DNA from: Paenibacillus etheri
GTDB taxonomy: Bacteria > Bacillota > Bacilli > Paenibacillales > Paenibacillaceae
DNA: 64,000 nt
NCBI RefSeq assembly: GCF_001012825.1
Contig: NZ_LCZJ02000025.1
Coordinates: forward strand, 1-64,000
Reading direction: 5' to 3'
A model generated the notes under the pieces. That model was not told the origin of the DNA. It saw nothing but the letters and a program-made list of their open reading frames with translations, and did not search any database. Numbering within the stretch: the stretch's first letter is position 1; every line of letters starts with the position of its first letter. The translations under genes were made by a program, and so were the position numbers. Shown here in pieces: positions 6,532 through 14,111 of the stretch.

Positions 6532-9285
6532 TTATCGATAACGAATCAATAAATCTATGGGGTAACGCCCCGCATTGCGACCATATAAGGCTATGCCTCC
6601 GCCCTCTGCTTGAAGCTCTAAGCGGAAACTACGATTGCGATCTAGTTTAGCTGCTAACTGCCCTGGTACACATACCTTGCATAGATAGCCGTAAGAGCCA
6701 GCCTCATCCAACTTATTCGCTATTGGCTGATAATGCCAAGACAATACGCCCCGGCTGTCTGCAGGATCATCCGGCAAATAGAAGGAGCCAATCTGTTGAC
6801 CTTCTACCAGAACATTCACACGTGAAGGATGACGTCCTTCATCGGTCATGTAGTAGGTATTCGGATTATACTCCACCCTGGCATCTGCTCCGTGCATAAG
6901 ATCAAGTCCCATTTCATTTTGCTTTGCACCTTCAACATTTCGAGCCAACACTCGCTTAGCACTGGCTTCGAACATAATTTCGATCTCGCCAATCATCTTT
7001 TTCTCCATACCATCTGGAAGAGCTACATCATATACATATTTGCCTTGACCTGCCCCGTTGATTTTTGCGCGTTGAATAGCTTCCCATTGTTGTTCAAAGT
7101 TGTGTTCTTTATAGGCATCCACAGGGATACTAATACAATCTCCATCCCCTTCAAACCTCCCCCCCTGATTACCGCTTCTAACATCAAACGTAATGAAGTT
7201 GCGAGTGATTACCTCTCCCTTATTATTTATTAAGGAAACTGCCAGCACTGCAACTGCATCCAGATCAGGCATAATGACATGCAGTGAGGGTAAATCTTCT
7301 ACTCCATATCCGTCCCAATTTACTGACATATGCTCACTTTGTGCAACAATTCGTGTTCCCAAATTGTCGTACCAAAGTTCCCACTTCACCTGTAAATGCT
7401 GTCCATGATATTTATCTGAGAAGCTGGAACGAAGGAGCGGAATTTTAACTTCATCCTTTGCGCTTATTGTCTGGCATGGCGGTGCATCGATCACGATGAA
7501 GTCCGGAGAATGCAGATTAGAAATCGTCATACCGGGAACAAAGGCATCATAACCAAAATCTTTATCGCTGCCGTCTAACCGATAATAACCATTGAACTCG
7601 TTCGTAACATCGCGAAATTCGGTAAATACGAAACCACATAGCTTATCATGCCGCCGGAATTCATTCATCATATAACGGTAATGCCATGCTAAATCACTGT
7701 CCCCTGCACCACCTTCAATACCCCACACATTACCACATTCGCTGTTCATTAACGGGGCATCTGATTGTACATTGCCTCCGATACAGTTAAAGTCTGAACC
7801 CGGAAATGTTTTAGCTACAACCTCGTTCAAATGGTCACGAAGCTGATCATAACCGTTAATGTAGAAATGCCAAGTATTGATATCAGACTCCACATGATCA
7901 TAGTTGCAAGGGGAGTTATCTTCAACGATTCTTGTTGGATCAAGCCGTTTAGCCCAGCGATATTTTTCCCGAACCCATTCCTGTGTTTCTTTTAGATAAC
8001 TGGCCTGCTGCTGTACATCACTCGTCAGACTAGTGTCCTGAGCGTTCGTTTTCAAGCCCCATGTCTCGTTAAACATTACCCAAGAGAAAATCGATGGATG
8101 ATTATAGTCTCGTTCAATAATCTCAAGTGCTTCACATTCATACGCGGAACGCGCTTTTTCATCCGGATTTCCCCAAAAGCAAGGCATGTCTTCCATCACC
8201 AGAATACCCAGCTTATCCGCCCAATATAGTTTGCGTGGTTCCTCTGGCTTGATATGAATACGCACAAAGTTCAATCCCAATCGTTTCATTAAATAGATTT
8301 CATCCCGCATGTCTTCATCAGACGGATAAGTGAAATACCCCGTTTTGTGATAAGACTGGTCAAGGGTACCATTTAAATAAATCGGCTTACCATTAAGAGT
8401 AACCCAGCGATAACCACGCTCATCAAAGCGAACAGTTTGGATTTCTCGAATTCCGAAATAGGTGCTGACTGTGTCTGTGCCAAAAGATCCGCTAAGTTGT
8501 AGTTCGCCTTCGTACAAATAAGGTGTATCTGGACTCCACAATTTTGGATCGGTAATATGAATAGAGAGCTTAAATTCATTCTCCCCTGCGATAAGATCTA
8601 TTTTTTCAGTATGCAATATGGAATGCTCTGCGAATTGCAGCTTGAACTCTGCCGGACCAGTTTCTTGTGCAAAGATTCTTGTAGTCACGTTCACTTGCCC
8701 ATCAATAGTGGTCACAAACTTAGCATCTTTCATATAAGTCTGGGGCCGAGATTCTAGCCATACAGGCTGCCAGATTCCGCGAATTTCTCCATAACCCTGT
8801 TTGCCACGCGCTTGGTAATCATGATCGAAGTCCTCAACTCTAACGACAATTATATTGTCTAAATCTTCAACCCAGTACTGCGTAACTTCAAACTCAAACG
8901 AACCATATCCACCTTGGTGTGAACCAACATGCACTCCGTTTATCCAAACATCACATGAATAATCTACTGCCCCGAATCGCAAAAATAGTCGTGTCTGTGA
9001 GTCGATAGGCTGCCATTTTAAGGTCCGCCGATACCATCCTATCCCTTTATGATCACTGCCAATACCGGATAATGGACTGACCCAAGAAAATGGGACAGTA
9101 ATCCTCGAACTGTAAGCGATTTCAGAATTGGAATACCAATGATTACTAATTCCTTCATTGCTCGGATCAAAGCTAAATGACCATTCCCCATTCAAATTCA
9201 TCCATTCGTTGCGCTGCCAATGTGGATGCGGATGTTCGGGACGAGGAATCGGAAGACTCTCAACATTGAGTACGGAGGTTGTCAT
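6532..9285 (-). CDS. Glycoside hydrolase family 2 enzyme (beta-galactosidase/beta-glucuronidase-like)
   Basis: A protein of about 917 residues. It has the GH2 sugar-binding domain (ENEWxxLNGEWSFSFDP-like start, then RVEDFDHDYQARGKQ), an immunoglobulin-like domain and a TIM barrel (about 300-600). The acid/base Glu is in SWVMFNETWG, the nucleophile Glu in GFVFTEFRD, and the barrel entry is RIHIKPEEPR. A beta-rich C-terminal part of about 300 residues ends in a possible extra carbohydrate-binding module. There is no signal peptide, so hydrolysis is cytoplasmic. Substrate (beta-galactoside, glucuronide or mannoside) is not decidable by eye. ATG 9285 is preferred; an upstream in-frame TTG at 9306 would add seven residues, and the spacing to GAAAGG is long. 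It diverges from the ArsR-type regulator at 9431, which probably controls it through the dyad at 9355-9376. Confidence 0.88.
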   Translation of the reverse strand: MTTSVLNVESLPIPRPEHPHPHWQRNEWMNLNGEWSFSFDPSNEGISNHWYSNSEIAYSSRITVPFSWVSPLSGIGSDHKGIGWYRRTLKWQPIDSQTRLFLRFGAVDYSCDVWINGVHVGSHQGGYGSFEFEVTQYWVEDLDNIIVVRVEDFDHDYQARGKQGYGEIRGIWQPVWLESRPQTYMKDAKFVTTIDGQVNVTTRIFAQETGPAEFKLQFAEHSILHTEKIDLIAGENEFKLSIHITDPKLWSPDTPYLYEGELQLSGSFGTDTVSTYFGIREIQTVRFDERGYRWVTLNGKPIYLNGTLDQSYHKTGYFTYPSDEDMRDEIYLMKRLGLNFVRIHIKPEEPRKLYWADKLGILVMEDMPCFWGNPDEKARSAYECEALEIIERDYNHPSIFSWVMFNETWGLKTNAQDTSLTSDVQQQASYLKETQEWVREKYRWAKRLDPTRIVEDNSPCNYDHVESDINTWHFYINGYDQLRDHLNEVVAKTFPGSDFNCIGGNVQSDAPLMNSECGNVWGIEGGAGDSDLAWHYRYMMNEFRRHDKLCGFVFTEFRDVTNEFNGYYRLDGSDKDFGYDAFVPGMTISNLHSPDFIVIDAPPCQTISAKDEVKIPLLRSSFSDKYHGQHLQVKWELWYDNLGTRIVAQSEHMSVNWDGYGVEDLPSLHVIMPDLDAVAVLAVSLINNKGEVITRNFITFDVRSGNQGGRFEGDGDCISIPVDAYKEHNFEQQWEAIQRAKINGAGQGKYVYDVALPDGMEKKMIGEIEIMFEASAKRVLARNVEGAKQNEMGLDLMHGADARVEYNPNTYYMTDEGRHPSRVNVLVEGQQIGSFYLPDDPADSRGVLSWHYQPIANKLDEAGSYGYLCKVCVPGQLAAKLDRNRSFRLELQAEGGGIALYGRNAGRYPIDLLIRYR

Positions 9286-9354
9286 GATATGACCACAGCC
9301 TTTCAAAATAAGAAGTTGAGCTCATTTTAGCATCAGTATATAAAATTTGCAATG

Positions 9355-9376
9355 TATATTATAATTTTACAATATA
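9355..9376. promoter_or_regulatory. Imperfect A/T-rich dyad between GH2 gene and ArsR-type regulator
   Basis: TATATTATA and TACAATATA flank four bases, forming an imperfect inverted repeat. A related half-site TACAATAT recurs at about 9389-9396. The position midway between two divergent starts suggests an operator for the ArsR-type protein. Confidence 0.45.
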
Positions 9377-9430
9377 AACTCTTCAGTGTACAATATCCTC
9401 AACCTATCCTAACGAAAAGGAATACAACCC

Positions 9431-10369
9431 ATGAATGATATTTCGCAAGAAACGATACGGTACCCCGCATCACGTATCTTAGATGTTGCTAAAGCACTTT
9501 CTGGAGATGTCAGAGTCCGCATTCTTGAAGCCCTTGGTGACAAGCCCATGAGTGTCAGTCAATTGGCCGAGACACTTGGCGTAGCTCAACCTACAATTTC
9601 AATCAATGTACAGACCCTAGAGCAAGTTAACTTAATCTCATCTACACCAGGTGCAAATCGCGAGAAAATATGCGCAGTCACCTGCCGGTCCATCCATCTC
9701 GATCTCCCCTCGAAGCTAGGCGATGGGCTGCATCAAACAGAAGAAATACATATGCCGATCGGGATGTTCTCCCACTGTTCTATTCAACCCTCTTGTGGTA
9801 TGGCTGGAAAAGACGGCGGAATCATCGGTTCACAGGATGATCCACGGGTATTCTATATGCCTGAACGAGTTGATGCATCTCTCTTATGGTTCGCTGACTC
9901 CGGCTATGTCGAATACTATTTTGCCAATCCACTGCCCCCTGGCGTTGAGCTAGATGAGATTCGGATTTCGGCTGAGGTTTGTTCCGAAGCACCTGCATTC
10001 CGCGAGGATTGGGCAAGCGACATCACATTAACTTTAAATGACCTGCATGTCGGTACTTGGACTTGTCCATCAGATTTCGGTAACCGGAAAGGAAAGTTGA
10101 CACCCGAACGTTGGAAGAGTGGTACTGAATATGGAATGCTGACAGAGTGGAGTATCTCTGAACATGGTAGTAAAATTAATGGGATTGCTTCATCCCCTAC
10201 TACAATTAGCTCACTAAAGCTGGCATTTAATGAACCCATTCGTGTACGCTTTGAGATTCGCGAGGATACCCTCAATAGACGAGGACTTAATCTATTCGGA
10301 AGTGGTTTCGGAGACTACTCACAGGATATCATCCTGTCGTTTGTGCGTCGTTCAGTATCGGGTACATGA
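9431..10369 (+). CDS. ArsR-type winged-helix regulator with a C-terminal beta-rich domain
   Basis: A 312-residue protein. Residues 15-80 are an ArsR-type winged helix (VAKALSGDVRVRILEAL, PMSVSQLAETLGVAQPTISINVQTLEQ). No metal-binding Cys cluster typical of ArsR/SmtB is visible. The remaining 220 residues are beta-rich with several Trp and Gly residues (SGYVEYYFANPLPPGVEL, HVGTWTCPSDFGNRKGK). This layout occurs in Firmicute regulators placed beside glycosidases and probably senses a ligand other than metal. Shared intergenic space with the GH2 gene suggests it regulates that gene and itself. The ATG at 9431 is preceded by AAAAGGAA. The C-terminal domain identity is unknown to me. Confidence 0.75.
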   Translation: MNDISQETIRYPASRILDVAKALSGDVRVRILEALGDKPMSVSQLAETLGVAQPTISINVQTLEQVNLISSTPGANREKICAVTCRSIHLDLPSKLGDGLHQTEEIHMPIGMFSHCSIQPSCGMAGKDGGIIGSQDDPRVFYMPERVDASLLWFADSGYVEYYFANPLPPGVELDEIRISAEVCSEAPAFREDWASDITLTLNDLHVGTWTCPSDFGNRKGKLTPERWKSGTEYGMLTEWSISEHGSKINGIASSPTTISSLKLAFNEPIRVRFEIREDTLNRRGLNLFGSGFGDYSQDIILSFVRRSVSGT

Positions 10370-10384
10370 TAACACGTAAGAATT

Positions 10385-10425
10385 GCACACCTGAAACCAG
10401 AGTAGATCGAAAGCTTCAGGTGTGC
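10385..10425 (+). terminator. Possible terminator hairpin after the ArsR-type gene
   Basis: GCACACCTGAA pairs with TTCAGGTGTGC (11 bp, 19-base loop), 15 bases after the stop at 10369. No strong T-run follows directly; TTTTCTTT lies about 12 bases on. It may also serve the convergent DUF1801 gene. Confidence 0.4.
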
Positions 10426-10454
10426 CAGTGGACAATGTTTTCTTTACACACCAA

Positions 10455-10832
10455 TTACTTACGCTTATCTTCAGCTTTTTTGATATTCTCAGCCACTCTA
10501 AATTTCACGATCTTACTAATTAATTCATAGGGCATCGGCTGATTAAGAGGGAATTGAACGGATCCTTTTGCTCCTTTATAGACTGATAATTCTTCTCTAA
10601 AAGCATCAATCCCATTAGGCGTTGGATAAAATCCAATATGGTTTTTGAAAACAGCAAAATGCACCAGATTTCCGTGCAGTTCAAAAGTAGGCATCTGATA
10701 ACTAATCTTTTCTTTTGCTTCAGGTGCCGCTTCCTTTATAACTTTTCTTATAGTACTAAGCATCTCCTGAATCTCAAGTGGAAACTTAGAAATATAGTCA
10801 TCGATTGATTCATACGTAATTTTGCCTTCCAC
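10455..10832 (-). CDS. DUF1801 / iron-chaperone-like (YdhG fold) protein
   Basis: A 125-residue protein of the DUF1801 fold. Landmarks are YISKFPLEIQEMLSTIRKVI, then the PEAKEKISYQMPTFELHGNLVHFAVFKNHIGFYPTP core and GSVQFPLNQPMPYELISKIVKFR. Members resemble the frataxin-like iron chaperone YdhG/Fra of Bacillus, but many have no proven role. The start is GTG at 10832 with GAGGGG seven bases upstream. It is the last gene of a three-gene minus-strand group (ankyrin, DUF4180, DUF1801), 29 bases after the DUF4180 stop. Confidence 0.85.
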   Translation of the reverse strand: MEGKITYESIDDYISKFPLEIQEMLSTIRKVIKEAAPEAKEKISYQMPTFELHGNLVHFAVFKNHIGFYPTPNGIDAFREELSVYKGAKGSVQFPLNQPMPYELISKIVKFRVAENIKKAEDKRK

Positions 10833-10861
10833 GTTAAGTCCCCTCTCTGTTATAAGTTTAT

Positions 10862-11224
10862 TTAACTTCGATGAAGTGCTGTCAAAGCCTCAGCTTCTGT
10901 ATTCTTGAACAATATTTTATTTCCTTGATTGCATTCGTAAATAAAATCATTCAGACTTTTACTATTATAGCCAGTAAATTCTCCTACAATAGCAACTCGC
11001 ATCTGATAGTTTGTATATTTTTGAAGAATCTCTCCGGCAATTCCCGTCTTTAACTCAAAAAAATCATCCGTGATTTGCTCTTTTTTTAGAATCATCTTAT
11101 CGCATTCTTGATATCTAACGTTTGCCATTAGATCCAATGCATCATTTACATTATGGATTACGATACCCCTACTTGAGATTAAAGCTACTGTTGAATTGTC
11201 TTTGCGGTTTAATGTGATTTGCAT
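10862..11224 (-). CDS. DUF4180 domain-containing protein
   Basis: A protein of about 120 residues matching DUF4180: a beta-alpha start (RKDNSTVALISSRGIVIHNVNDALDLM), then CDKMILKKEQITDDFFELKTGIAGEILQKYTNY and a conserved end (YECNQGNKILFKN). The fold resembles STAS/SpoIIAA-like proteins and the function is unknown. The start at 11224 is chosen over an upstream frame extension because AAAGGAG lies nine bases upstream. The ankyrin gene's TAG ends one base before this ATG, so the two are very likely translationally coupled. Confidence 0.85.
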   Translation of the reverse strand: MQITLNRKDNSTVALISSRGIVIHNVNDALDLMANVRYQECDKMILKKEQITDDFFELKTGIAGEILQKYTNYQMRVAIVGEFTGYNSKSLNDFIYECNQGNKILFKNTEAEALTALHRS

Positions 11225-11225
11225 T

Positions 11226-11744
11226 CTAAATGGCTCCTTTTTCAATTAGAAACTCCTTAACGTTGTGGTTGCCTTGTTGGATGGCTACAGCTAATACTGA
11301 TTCGCCACCTTCAATTTTAGCATGGATGTCAGCTCCGTATTCAATTAACAAACGGATCATCTCCACATTATCCGCATGAAAAGCTGCAGAATGCAAGGCA
11401 GTATGTCCACCGCTATCAAAAATATGTGTTTGAGCACCCTTGTTCAATAGCAGTTGGATAACACCCATATCCCGCTCCCCAGCAATTGCAGCATGAAGTG
11501 CAGTATTAGAAGGAATGAAACTAATCTTGGAATGGGATACTGCATCAACCTCAGCACCATAGTCTATCAATACCTGCACCGCTGCTTCTTTACCGAAATG
11601 TGCTGCATATCCCAAAGGAGTAAGACCTTCGCTATTTTCTGTATTTGCAAGAGCCGGATGGAATTCTAAAATTTCTGTTAGCCGTGCAGCATCGCCATGT
11701 TGTGCCGACTGAAAAACTTCATTAATACTTTGCCGTAGTTCCAT
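11226..11744 (-). CDS. Ankyrin-repeat protein
   Basis: A 172-residue protein made almost wholly of about four ankyrin repeats, with the TPLGYAAHFGKEAAVQVLIDYGAEVD, TALHAAI, TALHSAAFHADNVEMIRLLIEYGADI pattern. Ankyrin stacks bind protein partners; here the partner could be the coupled DUF4180 protein, whose ATG starts one base after this stop. The ATG at 11744 has AAAAGGGG upstream. No secretion signal is seen, so the protein is cytosolic. The conserved pairing of small ankyrin and DUF4180 genes is the only functional hint. Confidence 0.88.
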   Translation of the reverse strand: MELRQSINEVFQSAQHGDAARLTEILEFHPALANTENSEGLTPLGYAAHFGKEAAVQVLIDYGAEVDAVSHSKISFIPSNTALHAAIAGERDMGVIQLLLNKGAQTHIFDSGGHTALHSAAFHADNVEMIRLLIEYGADIHAKIEGGESVLAVAIQQGNHNVKEFLIEKGAI

Positions 11745-11826
11745 TAGATTTCGCCCCTTTTCAATTGATGAAGAAATGATTTAGCTTATTTTTTCTGGAT
11801 AGTTAAGCCATTCTCCTGCTAACAAG

Positions 11827-11869
11827 GAGAAACGACGTTGTCGTCTTTTAAAGACGATAATCATTTCTC
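11827..11869. repeat. Long imperfect inverted repeat between divergent genes
   Basis: GAGAAACGACGTTGTCGTCTTT is followed, after a short TTTTAAA centre, by AAAGACGATAATCATTTCTC. The arms match except for a few internal bases. It lies between the ankyrin gene (minus) and the DUF2975 gene (plus). It could be a leader hairpin, an operator or a miniature element; no flanking target duplication is evident. Confidence 0.5.
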
Positions 11870-12018
11870 GTAAAAATATAAGGATAATGTATAGCGTGAA
11901 ACTTATACTTTCAACTATTTCAAAACAATAGCAAACATAAAAAACAATACAATTTTATTGTAAATCAATAAATTAAATGCTAAAATCATGAAGTTATTAA
12001 ATAAGTGAGGTGTTTTAA

Positions 12019-12504
12019 ATGAATGTTAAACGAGGTTCAACCACTTTCTTAAAAGTAATTATTTTTCTGGTTGGAATTGCAGTGCTTGCTTTGTGTATCT
12101 GGTTGCCTGAGATAGCGGTAAGAGATGCAAGAGTACATCCAGATACGACTTACTTCCTGATTCCCTTTTTAGTATGTGCTTACGGATTCTGTATTGCGTT
12201 TTCTGTTGCGCTGTACCAAGCATATAAACTATTAAACAACATCGAAAAGAACAATGCTTTCTCTGAATTATCCCTTCAATCTTTGAAGATCATAAAGAAA
12301 TGTGCTTTTACAGTCATTTTCCTCATTTTGTTAGGAATAGTAAGCTTAAGGGTGCTTGCTAAAGTTACAGATAGTGATGATGCAGCGGGTCCTACATCAT
12401 TATGTCTAATGGGTCTTTTAGCAACAAGTATCATCGCAGCCATTGTGGACGCACTTCAAAAGCCATTAAAAAATGCCCCCGATATAAAGCAAAAAAATGT
12501 ATGA
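12019..12504 (+). CDS. DUF2975 family membrane protein
   Basis: A 161-residue protein with four hydrophobic segments (about 10-30, 52-72, 98-118, 128-145). It carries the family signature around ALYQAYKLLNNIEKNNAFSE and ends in QKPLKNAPDIKQ. DUF2975 proteins are integral membrane proteins, in Bacilli usually followed by a small Cro/C1-type HTH gene (YozG-like) that represses the pair. Here no HTH gene follows: a terminator comes 45 bases after the stop and then the convergent SLH remnant, so the partner is missing or elsewhere. The ATG at 12019 has GAGGTG upstream. Confidence 0.85.
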   Translation: MNVKRGSTTFLKVIIFLVGIAVLALCIWLPEIAVRDARVHPDTTYFLIPFLVCAYGFCIAFSVALYQAYKLLNNIEKNNAFSELSLQSLKIIKKCAFTVIFLILLGIVSLRVLAKVTDSDDAAGPTSLCLMGLLATSIIAAIVDALQKPLKNAPDIKQKNV

Positions 12505-12548
12505 TTAACGGTCAAATATCAACATTAGAATTTAATTTAGCCTAAAAC

Positions 12549-12593
12549 AAAAGAGTATTCAATTCGAAGGTTATCGAATGAATACTCTTTTTT
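12549..12593. terminator. Terminator between DUF2975 gene and SLH gene remnant
   Basis: AAAAGAGTATTC (12549-12560) pairs with GAATACTCTTTT (to about 12592), with an inner ATTCGA/TCGAAT extension and T-runs on both strands. It can serve both convergent genes. Confidence 0.85.
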
Positions 12594-12616
12594 CAACGTA
12601 TCTTGTGAGTCACTTT

Positions 12617-13990
12617 TTAAATTAAATCAGACTTTTGAAGTAGCCGCTTAACGATCGCTGCAACCTCAGCTCTGGTCATATCATCTTTGGGAGCAAGCAC
12701 ATTGCTGCTTCGTCCCATGATTACGCCTGCCTGCAAGCAGTCAGTAATTGCGCTAATCGCCCAATCAGATGCTTTACCGGCATCGGTATATGGGTTCAAG
12801 AATCCGTCAGCGGATTGACCAGAATGTTTAGCCTTTAGCGCTGTAATTTTCATCGCTTTGGCGATAATTAACATCGCTTGTTCACGGGTAATTTGGTCAT
12901 CAGGGCGGAACATGCCATCTTCAAATCCATTGATTAATTGATATGCAAAGGCTGTATTGATTGCGCCGTTGTACCAATCCGTAGATTTCACATCCGCAAA
13001 AGATGTTGCCGCTTGATCCAATTCAAGTCCGAGGCCTCGTACAACAATTGCCGCAAACTCTGCACGGGTAATAGCTTGGTCAGGAGTGAATTGGCCAGTG
13101 CCAGTTCCCTCGATGACTAATCGGGAACCCATATCATTCACTGCCTCTTTTGCCCAGTGATCAGCAACATCGCTAAATTCAAGTGGATGCCAGATTACAG
13201 AATAAGTACCGCCACTAAGGCTGTTGATGGTAGCAAAGTATTTGCCGTCAATAACAACTACTTTAGTAGGTACATGATGTGCTGTTCCATCTGCATCAAC
13301 GTATACTCCAGTTGTAATCTTATTCGGGTCCATCCCCTCCGGAATAGCAATCGTACGTTTCACATACGTATTGAATTGAGAAAGTTCAGTACTCTTATCT
13401 CCGTAAATACCTCTAGCTGTAAAGTTTACTGGTGCGCCGACTAATGAAAATGATCCTTTTTGAGCAGCAGCTCCTAATGCCCTAACTTGATCGGCTGTAG
13501 GTGTGCTAATCTCAATCTGTATTTTAATATCTTGTAAAGCTACAGACTTACCAATCTGCTCGGATAAGGCGTCAATATTAATCTGCCCAGCAGGCAGTGT
13601 AAATGTCGCATTTCCGGTTTTGATTTCAAGCACTGCTTGATTTCCCTGCATATTTTTAACCATTTGACCATTTAGTTCGCCAACTATAACATCAGATGGT
13701 CGATTGGCAGAGATAGAAACCACCACCGTACCTTTACCTTCAGCGGCGAGCTTGTCTTCCAGCTTCTTCTGATCTAAAGCAATAGTGGTTAGCGTTTGAT
13801 CATTCCGGTTACCATTTGTCGCGGTTCCCACGGTTTCTGCTTTACCATTGATTAGAATAGAAGCATCATTTGCCACAGGAGCCGGCGTTGCTGATGGAGT
13901 TGGTTGAGAAGGAACATCAACACTGGATGGAGCGCTCGGGATGACTGTATTGGATTCTGCAGATGATTCGCTAATGCCAGCCAAACTCAT
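12617..13990 (-). pseudogene. 3' part of an SLH-domain surface protein gene, 5' end lost
   Basis: The 457-codon open frame encodes a Pro/Ser linker, a beta-rich module (about 60-270) and three C-terminal SLH repeats (FSDVADHWAKEAVNDMGSRLV, FADVKSTDWYNGAINTAFAYQLINGF, NPYTDAGKASDWAISAITDC). These repeats normally anchor proteins to pyruvylated cell-wall polymer. There is no signal peptide and no convincing ribosome-binding site, and the frame begins exactly where a truncated response-regulator gene stops making sense (about 13990). It is therefore the downstream part of a larger secreted protein, fused by deletion. Gene decay is inferred; the open frame itself is intact, so translation from within cannot be excluded. 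The pre-SLH module resembles that of the giant protein at 43536-50582. Confidence 0.75.
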
Positions 13991-14108
13991 AGGCTTCCGT
14001 AGGATCCAGAAAAGTATCGTTTACTTCAATTTCTCCACTCTGAGATAATATCCTTTTTAAGCGCTTTACTGATAATTCCTCATCATCAACGATAATGGCT
14101 CGCAGCAT
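13971..14108 (-). pseudogene. Truncated response-regulator gene (receiver N-terminus only)
   Basis: From ATG 14108, three bases beyond the kinase stop and behind GGAGG, a frame reads MLRAIIVDDEELSVKRLKR and so on. This is the start of a CheY-like receiver with its acidic DDE pocket. After about 36 codons (…PTEAYEF) the similarity ends: the frame runs into the SLH sequence out of phase and stops at 13971. Intact homologues would have a full receiver plus an output domain (LytTR or BTAD type in related loci). This is the deletion junction with the SLH gene. Confidence 0.75.
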
Positions 14109-14111
14109 ACT

